Assembly: GCA_032718475.1 (NCBI GenBank) | Contig: JAUCBJ010005500.1 | Location: 1-25,020 of the forward strand | Direction: 5' to 3' | From: Nemertoderma westbladi | Taxonomy: Eukaryota > Xenacoelomorpha > Nemertodermatida > Nemertodermatidae | Length of the DNA stretch: 25,020 nucleotides | Shown here: in pieces, positions 9,931-17,945 of the stretch | How positions within the stretch are numbered: position 1 is the first letter of the stretch | Layout of the letters: each line of letters begins with the position of its first letter | Program-made: the position numbers and the translations under genes | The notes under the pieces: generated by a model | What the model saw: only the letters and a program-made list of their open reading frames with translations | The model's database searches: none | Told to the model about the DNA's origin: nothing

Positions 9931-10944
9931 AATAGTAGCAACTGCCACTATAAGGTCGTTTCTGATTCCATCAATGGTGGTGTCACCAGAGGGATAAGAC
10001 TCTGTAGTCCGGAGGCGTTTCCTACATGCCTCTGTGAAAACACCCTCATGATGACTACGCAGCAGCTCAAAAATATCAACAGCCAATTCGTGTTCTGACG
10101 TGCGTTGTTGCAATTGGAGCTGGACAGCTTGAATAGGGGACATTAGTGGTCTAATTCTAGTGAGTAGGCTTTCGCATGTGGCTGGGGTAACGATTGTAGG
10201 GTTGCTGAGGATAGTTTGTATGGCTTCTTTCCTTGGGAGACCTGAGACGTAATCAAGATTGTCACATAGGCTCACAACATTGATACCATTCTTGAAAGTA
10301 GATCCACCCCCGCTAATGCCAGGGACTAGATTCACAGTGCAATGTGTTACCTTACCCTTCCGACTTATTGTAATGTTGGGAGGCTCCAGGTCAATACGAA
10401 TATCAGTAACCAGACAATGGTGTAGCCACTCCCTCATGAGAGGACTATTAGTGTGCTCAGGCCATAAGGAATCATGTCCTTGCGAGAGTGCGAGAGCGTA
10501 AAGGCAAATGAAGGGGCCACAGTCATAGTTGTTTGTTTGGCCTGGGAACGGACGGGATATGAGTTTAGGAGCCCATGGCTTATTACAAATACCATTGGAT
10601 TGATCAATCAGATTAAGTATTTGACATATGCGAGAGGGCGTAGAACTAGTCGAATCCGCCTTCAGGGAGTCTAGAGTGAATACAGACTTGCTTTGAGGAC
10701 AGGCAATGTGCAGTATAAAATGATTGTTTGCGGGGATCTTAGCGAGGCAACATTCAGGGAAGAAAATCATGGACACAGCAGTGACGTCATGGTAACTGGT
10801 GATGTATCTAGCCGTAGCCGCTGCATCATAAGAGGGTTGGTTTAACTTCTGGCAGAAGGCCTCCTGGATACAAGCTAATTTAGAGCTTTGGCGTTCTAAC
10901 AATGTAAAGAAGGCATCAATTATACATGTTGAAAAATGTTGCTT
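9931..10944 (-). CDS. Ulp1/SENP-like cysteine protease domain (C48), in frame behind a stop
   Basis: Ulp1/SENP proteases cleave SUMO or similar proteins; mobile elements also carry relatives of unknown substrate. Counting from the TTG at 10902, the catalytic residues read His61 (NNHFILHI), Asp78 (FTLDSLKA), Gln122 and Cys128 (GQTNNYDCGPFIC, Cys codon near 10521). The usual His-Trp is His-Phe here. The segment before it, with CIIDAFFTLLE, resembles the domain's N-terminal part. About 190 further residues follow with no known domain. No ATG precedes the domain in its frame after the TAA at 10945-10947. It therefore depends on readthrough of the 898-codon frame upstream, unless that stop is a decay mutation. 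The genuine 3' part ends at the LINE at 9930; the downstream Leu/Ala-rich end in this frame is LINE sequence. Confidence 0.8.
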
Positions 10945-13641
10945 TTAGCCAAAGTACTTCAGGGTGTCATTAGGAATAGGGTAGAAGGGTTTTGGTTCGA
11001 TCTTCAAGCGCTGCTTGGACATAGCTTCAACAATCTCATCGTTGCTTCTAGTGCAGTTAATGTCTGGAAAGAAGCCATCACAGACAAAAGGGTCCGCCCT
11101 TGCAGATAATTCATGTTTGCATGGAATAACAGATGTTGCCAGCTGCTTAGGATTAGGAGTATTCTTACTGAAACAGTAACCAGATTGGTTGGGTCGAACC
11201 TTCCTGGCACCGTCATCACACAAGTTTTCAATTAGCACAGAGTCATCCGAGCCTGAGAGTGGGACATAGCACTTATGAGCAATAGAATGGATGGATGAAT
11301 TGCCAGAAAGGGACTCAGGGGTAGGTGTGGAGTAATGGTTGCATGTGACAATGGTGGGTCGAATCTCAGTAGCACTGACAGCAGTAGTAGTGTTTCTCAT
11401 AACCCAAACCCCATCATCCCCGAGATCTTCAACTAATGGTGATTGAATGGAAGTTCGGATAGGCGACATCGCATTTGACACATCATCAGAATTAGAACTG
11501 TATATCTGAGTTTGATTGCAGACGGTGTCAGCGTATGATGGGGGGTTAGCCTTGAGTGGTGTTGGTTGGAATTCGAGTGATCGTTGATGTAAAGATTGAT
11601 GCTGCATTACTGGTGGCTGAAAAACTGCTGCTAGTACCGGATAACTTGTTGGTTGGGAAGCAAGTGAGTCAGTCCCGACTGTATGGACTAACTTGGATAC
11701 TGGTAAGGGCACAGATTGGTGAGGTTGATTCTTGGGTGTAGTATGTAATTTTGACGCTGGTTGGAGCTCTGTTCGTTTCTTATAGCACTGTGCAGGAGAC
11801 TTAATTTTTCTTTTTGGCACCCTAGTACTAGGCTTCACCTTCGAAGGCCTCTTAACTGCTGATGTAAACTTTGTGAGTGGTGGTGGAATAGGAGGGGGAC
11901 CTTTGCTTCTCGTTATGGGTCCAGAGATGACTTTGTCCGGAGTGAGTTGCTTGTTGTTCACGTTTGGATGTTTGGGTGAAAATGCAGAGTTACCATCAGT
12001 GATGGTCCGGTGATTGGGAGTAAAGTCCTTGTGAGTGGTCAGATCAGAAGTTACTGTAGTGTCAGTGTGGGATGAGTAAAAGGTGGCGTCCAGCGTGGTA
12101 GATGAATCGAGTGTCCTAGTGAATGCGAATGTGTCGGAAGGTGAAGGGCTGTTAGGTGTGGGAATCGCATACGGGGCCATAATTTGTCCAGTTGCCATGG
12201 TAGTGATGTGTACTGTAGTTGGGCTACAGCTGACAGTGACAGTGGGGTTATTGGGTAAGGAAGTGGGCTGGAAGCTTAAGGTTAAGGTAGTTGTAGGTAA
12301 ATTAGTGCAGGAGGGCCTACAGTATGACACAGACACAACGGCAGGTACAGTTACAGAATTCAATAAATTACAACTATAAGTATCAGATGGCATTGAAACA
12401 GGTCCCAATGGACCAGGCTGCGTGGTCAACCGACTCAGGTCATTGGTTGTGTGGATGCCCGGACCTCGCTGAGCCGGGGTAACCTGGAGATGAGAAAGGA
12501 GTGTCCCGGGGGAGATCCCCAAATCATCTGGTGGGCCCGGGAAATACACCGGCGAACCCGGCATTGTCCCCACATTGGTCACCGAGGAGGAGTCTGTCGT
12601 CCTCGATGATGTCGCCCCGGAAGGACCGGACGAGAAGGTGGAGGAACCCGTCATCAGCGTCGTCCCGGAAGGAGTAGAGGAGGAACTCAAGGAGTCCGTC
12701 ATCCTCGTTGACGTTGCCCCGGAAGGTGCGGACGAGAAGGTGGAGGAACCCATCATTGGCATCACACCGAAAGGAGTAGAGGAGGAACTCGAGGAGTCAG
12801 TCGTCCTCGTCAACGTCGCCCCGGAAGGAGTGGATGAGAAGGTGGATGAACCTGTCGTCGGCGTCGCCCCGGATGAAGTAGAGGAGGAACTCGAGGAGTC
12901 CGTCGTCCTCGTTGACGTCGCCCCGGACGGCCTGGACATGAAGGTGGTTGAACCCGTTGTAGGCGTCACCTCTGAAGGAGTAGAGAAGGAACTCGAGGAG
13001 TCAGTCGTTCTCATTGCCGTCGCCCCAGATGAGAAGGTGGTTGAAACCATCCTCGGTGTCGCCCCAGACGGAGTAGAGGAGGAACTCGAGGAGACCGTCA
13101 TCCTCGTTGCCGTCGCCCCGGAAGGAGCGGACGAGAAGGTGGAGGAACCCGTCGTCGGCATCGCCCCGGAAGGAGTAGAGGAGAAACTCGAGTAATCCGT
13201 CGCCCTCGTCGACGTAGCCCTCGTCGACGTCGCCCTCGTCGACGTCGCCCTCGTCGACGTCGCCCTCGTTGACGTCGCCCTCGTCGACGTCGCCCCGGAT
13301 GGAACAGATGAGAAGGTGGATGAACCCGTCATCGGCATCGCCCCGGAAGGAGTAGAGGAGAAACTCGAGGAGTGCGTCATCCTCATCGACATCGCCCCGG
13401 ATGGACCGGACGAGAGGGTGGTTGAACCCGTCGTCAGCGTCGCCCCGGAAGAAGTAGAGGAGGAACTCGAGGACTCCGTCGTCCGCGTCGACATCGCCCC
13501 GGAGGGACCGGACGAAAAGGTGGAAGAACCCGTCGTCGTCGACGCATCGGAGCCATAAGGAGCAGGCGAGCAGGCAGATGAACCCGTCATCGGCATTCGC
13601 ACCGGCAGCCGGCTTTTAGACTTGGCTGGGGTTCTCAGCAT
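10945..13641 (-). CDS. Ser/Thr-rich repeat protein upstream of the Ulp1-like domain, unknown family
   Basis: The 898-codon frame has an ATG at 13641 and an in-frame TAG a short way upstream, so this start is plausible. Residues about 1-350 are nine imperfect 34-residue Ser/Thr/Gly-rich repeats (GSSTFSS, PSGATSTR, SSSSSSTPSGA elements), mucin-like in composition. About 350-560 is Pro/Ser/Thr-rich. A basic segment follows (KRPSKVKPSTRVPKRKIK), then a PPPIPPPL run near it and a PPSYADTV motif. The two sentences LVEDLGDDGVWVMR and LIENLCDDGARKVR look like a diverged internal duplication. The frame ends in TAA at 10945-10947, and the same frame continues at once into the Ulp1-like domain. I do not recognise the family. 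An ORF of a large mobile element or virus-derived element is possible, but no RT, integrase or capsid is visible in it. Confidence 0.65.
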   Translation of the reverse strand: MLRTPAKSKSRLPVRMPMTGSSACSPAPYGSDASTTTGSSTFSSGPSGAMSTRTTESSSSSSTSSGATLTTGSTTLSSGPSGAMSMRMTHSSSFSSTPSGAMPMTGSSTFSSVPSGATSTRATSTRATSTRATSTRATSTRATSTRATDYSSFSSTPSGAMPTTGSSTFSSAPSGATATRMTVSSSSSSTPSGATPRMVSTTFSSGATAMRTTDSSSSFSTPSEVTPTTGSTTFMSRPSGATSTRTTDSSSSSSTSSGATPTTGSSTFSSTPSGATLTRTTDSSSSSSTPFGVMPMMGSSTFSSAPSGATSTRMTDSLSSSSTPSGTTLMTGSSTFSSGPSGATSSRTTDSSSVTNVGTMPGSPVYFPGPPDDLGISPGTLLSHLQVTPAQRGPGIHTTNDLSRLTTQPGPLGPVSMPSDTYSCNLLNSVTVPAVVSVSYCRPSCTNLPTTTLTLSFQPTSLPNNPTVTVSCSPTTVHITTMATGQIMAPYAIPTPNSPSPSDTFAFTRTLDSSTTLDATFYSSHTDTTVTSDLTTHKDFTPNHRTITDGNSAFSPKHPNVNNKQLTPDKVISGPITRSKGPPPIPPPLTKFTSAVKRPSKVKPSTRVPKRKIKSPAQCYKKRTELQPASKLHTTPKNQPHQSVPLPVSKLVHTVGTDSLASQPTSYPVLAAVFQPPVMQHQSLHQRSLEFQPTPLKANPPSYADTVCNQTQIYSSNSDDVSNAMSPIRTSIQSPLVEDLGDDGVWVMRNTTTAVSATEIRPTIVTCNHYSTPTPESLSGNSSIHSIAHKCYVPLSGSDDSVLIENLCDDGARKVRPNQSGYCFSKNTPNPKQLATSVIPCKHELSARADPFVCDGFFPDINCTRSNDEIVEAMSKQRLKIEPKPFYPIPNDTLKYFG
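12560..13570 (-). repeat. 102-bp coding tandem repeat (34 residues), about nine units
   Basis: The DNA period is about 102 bp, matching the 34-residue protein repeat of the minus-strand ORF. Units vary by substitutions, and one lacks four residues. The complementary strand also stays open through most of it (12575-13195 and 13316-13558), giving an acidic Glu/Val-rich translation that I regard as a shadow. Confidence 0.9.
13196..13290 (-). repeat. 15-bp microsatellite encoding (ATSTR)6
   Basis: Six units of a 15-bp word around GTCGACGTCGCCCTC occur inside one 34-residue repeat, adding 30 residues in frame. Replication slippage is the likely origin. Confidence 0.85.
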
Positions 13642-13743
13642 CCTGTAGCTGTATGAAAGTCGCTAGTTTGCTTGGTGAAATTTTGAGTGAAAATACCAAA
13701 AAAAAATAAAATAGTTTATTTATGATAATATAATTGATGGTTG

Positions 13744-14280
13744 CTACACAAGACTAGTAAGGGCAGCCTGAAGTACTGTGTGATATGTTATGTTGCGTTG
13801 CGATGCAGTAGCATAGTGATCAATAATCTCAGGGTCGATGCAGAAGCGTCCCTTGCTGACAAGGTAACCGCCAAACTTGACTTTGGGGAGGCAGAACTGT
13901 GTCTTTTTCTCGTTCAGCGAGATGTTGGCCTTTGTACAAGCTTCCAGGACAGCAGCCACATGGTTGGAGTGATCTTCCAGCGTGTCTGAGTAGATAATGA
14001 TGTCTTCTACTATGCGGCCTGTTTGAGTGAGGGATATTGCGGATAGCAGTGTCAATTCTGGTGTTAAAGACGTCGGAACTTCCATGCCATCCCATTGGCA
14101 TGTGGCAGTAGTGCATGCGGCCAAAGGTATGCAGCAACGAAAGTGGAGAAGCGCCAGCTGTCTACATCGAGCTCAACTTGGTGGAAGCCTTTGAGGCCAT
14201 CCAGTCCAGTGAAGTGGGCAGCTGATGTGGGGATGCTAGACACGACGTGGAAGGGCTGGGTGCAAAGTAGGCGGGCATAT
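13744..14280 (-). pseudogene. Gypsy RT palm and thumb, frameshifted and truncated
   Basis: Two overlapping minus-strand frames carry consecutive pieces of a Gypsy reverse transcriptase. One contains FGRMHYCHMPMGWHGSSDVFN. The other contains EDIIIYSDTLEDHSNHV and LNEKKTQFCLPKVKFGGYLVSKG. Before them, near 14150-14240, a third frame gives a HFTGLDGLKGFHQVELD-type block. The catalytic YxDD motif is altered to IVED, so the enzyme is dead. Sequence recognisable as Gypsy ends near 13744; the connection domain, RNase H and integrase are missing, either deleted or replaced by the adjoining unit. Confidence 0.8.
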
Positions 14281-14291
14281 TGTGGCCTTGT

Positions 14292-14807
14292 TTAGTTCAA
14301 GCTTGTAGACACAGTGATGCGTGCGCAGTTAGGGTCCTTTTTGCGTGTGATGACCATGGGATTGAGCCAGGTTCCAGGGTTGTTCTCATCGAGGGCCTGT
14401 TTGATGATCCCCAAGGTCAACTGGTCATCAACTTCACAGTCAAAGGCATCATGAAGGTTGACGGGGATTGGGCAGTGGGAATAGGTGGTGTTGGGACGGG
14501 AACCAGGGTGCAACTTTATGGAGAGTTGTGCCACAGCAATGACTTTACAGGTGCCAGAGAAGGGGGTTGGGAATCGCTGTTTTAGATTGGCCAGCATAGC
14601 TTCCCCGGTGGCATGTTGGACTGGGGCGGGGCTACTCTCTGGGGTTGGTGAGCGCATCAGTGCCACCTGGGGCTGGGATGGTTTGTGTCCCAAATATGTG
14701 GGCCAGGACTGAGGTATGGGCGGGACAATATCATCAGGGTGAGGCAAGCCCAGTGGGACAGTATTGACTGCCAAAGGCCGTCTAGTATTCAAATGGTGGT
14801 ATGGCAA
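14292..14807 (-). pseudogene. Gypsy protease-RT linker and RT N-terminus
   Basis: This minus-strand frame carries a Pro-rich linker and then the RT entry region: CPIPVNLHDAFDCEVDDQL, LGIIKQALDENNPGTWLNPM and VITRKKDPNCARI. These match the Gypsy 'loop, Gly-Ile-Ile, Ser-Pro, Lys-Lys-Asp' order, with substitutions such as Leu-Asn-Pro for the usual Ser-Pro. It stops before the palm, which continues at 13744-14280 in another frame. Confidence 0.75.
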
Positions 14808-14938
14808 CTACGGAAGTGGATGACATTGAACTACGTTGGAAGTGGATGTCGGCTGTGAAGGAGCCACAGAAGGTCCAGCCAGACCGGGATCCATTCGCCA
14901 TGCAGGGTGCCTGTGGGGTGGGGGTGGATTGGCATTGT

Positions 14939-15571
14939 CTAGGGCCGACAGTACCCCCCAGCAGCCATGAAGTTGTTTAGGGGAATGGCAGTAAGGTTGG
15001 CCCTGGTGTCCAGCAGGAATCTCATGGAGTGTGGTGGGCCAATGGGGCCAGGGAGGTCAAGTGTGACAGTGACTGTCGCCAAGGGGTCAAACTGGACTGC
15101 AGCGAACATAGGAGCATGGTCACTCCAGGCGGAGTGGACAAAGGGGCCACTGCGTAGGATCTGTTCACTGGGCTCACTGTTGTCCACGTTGTGGGCCTGG
15201 GCATTGGAGTTGGTGGGGATGGGGTTCGGGGTGCCTGGGGGTAGGGAGAGGGTCACAGCATCTTTCCAGGTAGTCCAGACAGACTGGGCGCATCGGAGAG
15301 CATCTGCCAGGTTTTGGCCATCGGGGAGAAGGAGTAGATTCTCTGTGACGTCTTTGTCCCCAAACCTGGCCACGAATTGGTCGAATAGTCGGTCGTCCAT
15401 GTGGGCCTCGGCCGTGCCGAGTTTGTGGCGGTCACTTAACCGCGATATCGCATAGTCGTAGACTAGGTAAGCCTCTGGGGTTTCCTCGGGCTCCCGGCGG
15501 CAGCGGAGCAGTTTGTGGCGGTGGACGCGGATGTTGGTTCCGCCTTGGATGTGCGCATCGAGGTGGGCCAC
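14939..15571 (-). pseudogene. Gypsy Gag C-terminal part and aspartic protease
   Basis: A 210-codon frame continues Gag (HRHKLLRCRREPEETPEAYL and DRLFDQFVARFGDKDV, typical retrotransposon Gag) and then reaches a protease start, MRFLLDTRANLTAI. The catalytic Asp-Thr-Gly is changed to Asp-Thr-Arg near 15004-15010, which should kill the protease. A stop follows soon after. Confidence 0.75.
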
Positions 15572-15860
15572 GACAGCCGTAGCATCGGCGTTTTATGCGG
15601 CTGAGAGGGCCAGGCCCCAGATTATACCGTTGGTTGGGCGCAAAAATGCAGTGGTGAGAGCAGGGTGGGAGTTCCACTGCTGAGACCACCGTCTCGAGGT
15701 TTGCGTTGGGATCGGTGGTGTACAGGTTGGATAGCTCGGATGAGGTCAGGTAGGCATCCCATTCGTTTCTCCAGATTGGCCATGAGTGGCGTTCCATCTC
15801 GATGTCGAATCGTGGCAGTGTGGTGCGGAGAATAAAGGAGTGTGGGTCTTTGGGGTCCAT
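15432..15860 (-). pseudogene. Gypsy Gag N-terminal part
   Basis: The frame starts with an ATG at 15860 and encodes LPRFDIEMERHSWPIWRNEW, a retrotransposon Gag start. It then loses sense near 15690-15600, where the coding signal moves to the frame of the next segment, showing a frameshift. With the three downstream pieces it forms one decayed Gypsy (Metaviridae-type) element in order gag-pro-RT. Confidence 0.7.
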
Positions 15861-16034
15861 GATTATTATAAATGTGTGGAATGATATATAGGCAACAAAT
15901 TTTTTTATATGAACAGTGGTATCAAATGTACAGCAGTAGTCGGGTGTGCTGTTGAGTTAATTAATTAATTAAATTACTTAAATTAAATTAATTAATTACA
16001 GTTGCAACAGCTCATCTCCAATTTATTTAAAACA
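15861..16034. other. AT-rich spacer with a 40-bp inverted copy of retroelement sequence
   Basis: The first part may be the Gypsy leader. A TTAA-rich run lies at 15955-15993. The segment 15994-16033 is the reverse complement of 16457-16501, the left end of the hammerhead-bearing insertion, with a small indel (shared words include AATTACAGTTGCA and CTCCAATTTATTTA). Confidence 0.7.
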
Positions 16035-16578
16035 TGTAAAACAGCCTTCTACTGTACCACCTACGCAACATTAGAACCATCCACAGATTCTTAGACGAAA
16101 GAACTACTGTACTACAATGTTGGTGAATTCTCGAATTGTACGTCGACTGGATTACTGCAACTCCATTTATCAAGGACTCCATGATTATCAGTTAACAAAG
16201 CTGCAACGTATTCAGAACACGGCAGCCCATCTTATACGTCGTGTACGGAAGTTACGACCACATAACTCCGACACTGAATGATCTTCACTGACTTCCAGTA
16301 AAGCAGCGTATTATATATAAAATATCGCTAAATGACATACAAATCTTTACATGGTGAGGCTCCTGCGTATATATCTGCATGTGATAGAACTGCAGTCGAA
16401 TTCAAGGTATTCAATATGCGTAGTAAGTGAGACAAGGAAGTTAGTCATACCTCGTTATTAAATAAATAAATTGGAGTTGAGCTGTTAATGCAACTGTAAT
16501 TAATAGGCAACTAATGCAACTTAAGACTGCCTGTTCAATAGAAGTGGATTAGGTGGGATAGTGAATGTCAGGGACAAG

Positions 16579-16649
16579 TGGCTGAACTGGTTAGCGCTAC
16601 TGATGAGGCCTGATAGGCTGAAACGTACGTATAGCGCTGGTTCAACCCC
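16579..16649 (+). promoter_or_regulatory. RNA polymerase III-like A and B boxes
   Basis: TGGCTGAACTGG at 16579-16590 fits the A-box consensus TRGCNNARYNGG. GGTTCAACCCC at 16639-16649 fits the B box GGTTCRANNCC. The roughly 48-bp gap is within the tRNA-like range. Both boxes lie in the two strands of hammerhead helix I. No acceptor-stem or anticodon structure of a true tRNA is seen. Confidence 0.55.
16580..16647 (+). ncRNA. Type I hammerhead ribozyme
   Basis: All core elements are in order. CTGATGA is at 16600-16606. Helix II is at 16607-16619 (GGCC / GGCT closing a TGATA loop). GAAA is at 16620-16623. A very short palindromic helix III (ACGTACGT, 16623-16630) leads to the cleavage triplet GTA at 16629-16631, with scission expected after 16631. 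Helix I is formed by AGCGCTA (16593-16599) with TAGCGCT (16632-16638), 7 of 7 pairs. Beyond an internal loop, GGCTGAAC (16580-16587) pairs with GTTCAACC (16640-16647), 7 of 8. The open helix I defines type I. The only core deviation is a G-U instead of G-C at 10.1-11.1. Helix III is so short that cleavage may need dimers, as known for related animal hammerheads. Confidence 0.85.
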
Positions 16650-17165
16650 AGGTGACGCGCTTTCTCATTTTTTCCATTTCTGAACAAAACCAGAATATTA
16701 TACCTCGTTATAACTGCATCACTCTAGGACGGCGAGCATTTATTAATTCAGCACCACGGCACGGTTATGGAACGAATTGCAGGAACGAATAAGGGTCCTC
16801 GACAGCCTGGAACTTTTTAAATCGAAGCTAAAGTCACACCTACAGTATTCACGCTAGCATATGGATAATTCATTCACATATTATATTTTCATTCATCATA
16901 CATTATTTTACCATATCTTATCCCAAACGTACTACAGACCAGGACCAGAGCTTGTTTTAACTGAATACTTAATAATTGTTTGAACTGAACTGAATATTTT
17001 TTAAGACAATTTTTTAACCTGTTTTACCCAATTTTAGATATATACTAATTTTATTTAATGTTGTTTGATTACGTAAATTGTACGGTAACTGTTGTTCAGC
17101 GCCTTAGAGTATTACTATGTAAATTTGGCGCCATAGAAATTAATCATATTGTTATTATTACTATA

Positions 17166-17945
17166 AAATATATATTTATATATAAATAAATATAAAATTA
17201 TATTATTATTACAGTATATAATATGTAGATTAGTTAGTATGTATCGGAAATCGGAACCTATGGCAGTAGTATATTACTTGTTAATATCAGTAACAGAAGT
17301 AGTTTTCCATATCCGACATCCCTTCTGGCAATTAGGCCGAACCGACACACCTTTTGGCTATGGGAGAGCGTTTGCCAATGAAGTGAGCTTCTTTGAGGAA
17401 CAGCCAATTAGAAGTACAGAAACACTCCCATAGGCTGAAACGACATCCAAATTTGAAATATGCGACCGGTACAGATGATGTACCGGTATCCCATCTCCTT
17501 GTGCAATACTTTCATTTTCGTACAATGGTAATTTGCGGCCTGATGTACTTAGCTACCCTAAACTGTACATACCGGTAGTGTAAGTATATTACACACTGTA
17601 TATTATATATTATTGTATATGTATTATATATATGTATTATATTATATTGTATTATATATTATATATTATACCATATTGTACACTGTAGTAGGAGTTTACA
17701 CCTTGCAGGCGGCAATGTCAGAGGGTAAATTCAGTGATTGTTCTTTTGTACTTGCTGTAGGCTTCAGTTAAAGTTCTGTAACCTACAGTACATGTACCGT
17801 AGAACTACAGTATTCCATAGGCCTACACATAAGGACCAGAGCCTGATCAAGCCTGGAGGGGGCCCCTGTGCGCATGGCTGGTACAAGTCCCTAAAAGGTG
17901 CACCCTGCCCCCATAGCCCGGTAGCCAGAGACTTACCACCCCCCT
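17166..17945. other. AT-rich spacer with TA microsatellite, no gene seen
   Basis: After the LINE tail comes unique-looking sequence. An AT-only low-complexity run follows (about 17586-17672, TATATTATATATTATTG-type words), then a GC-richer part (17850-17945). The 60-70-codon frames here have no recognisable features. Confidence 0.6.

Larger units (their letters stand above)
16459..16699 (+). mobile_element. 241-bp hammerhead-bearing short retroelement (retrozyme/SINE-like)
   Basis: This block interrupts the CR1-like LINE and is flanked by a perfect 12-bp duplication, ATACCTCGTTAT, at 16447-16458 and 16700-16711. The size and duplication fit a non-autonomous retroelement moved by an endonuclease-RT machinery. 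It begins with a TAAA-rich run and carries a tRNA-like promoter region and a hammerhead ribozyme at 16579-16649. It ends in a T-rich stretch and AACAAAACC. It has no coding capacity. Known relatives in architecture are animal retrozymes, hammerhead-bearing Penelope-like elements and Schistosoma SM-alpha SINEs. Which of these it descends from is open. Confidence 0.8.
16035..17165 (+). pseudogene. CR1/L2-like LINE, 3' part of ORF2, interrupted
   Basis: Plus-strand frames with shifts give the hallmark C-terminal blocks of CR1/L2-type LINEs. These are LRNIRTIHRFLDERTTV, then RRLDYCNSIYQGL, KLQRIQNTAAHLIRR, and after the insertion TLGRRAFINSAPRLWNEL with SLELFKSKLKSHL. The ORF ends near 16855. The 3' UTR ends with a GCGCCTTAGAGTA...TTGGCGCCATA stem-like signal and an ATT-rich tail, typical of these LINEs. 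Stops and frameshifts make it a relic. It is split at 16458/16700 by a 241-bp insertion with a 12-bp target duplication, so it is older than that insertion. Confidence 0.88.

Noticed and set aside
9814-10902. Adenovirus-type (Maverick/Polinton) protease
   Set aside because: The order and spacing of NHFILHI, LDSL and GQTNNYDCGPFIC fit Ulp1/SENP better than adenain, and no polymerase B, packaging ATPase or capsid gene is visible nearby.
12575-13558. Plus-strand acidic repeat protein
   Set aside because: It is the antisense of the Ser/Thr repeat of the minus-strand ORF, is broken at 13195, and has no flanking coding signal. Best explained as a shadow.
16571-16660. A genuine tRNA gene
   Set aside because: Only A- and B-box-like words are present. 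The cloverleaf cannot be drawn and the hammerhead fold explains the pairing better.
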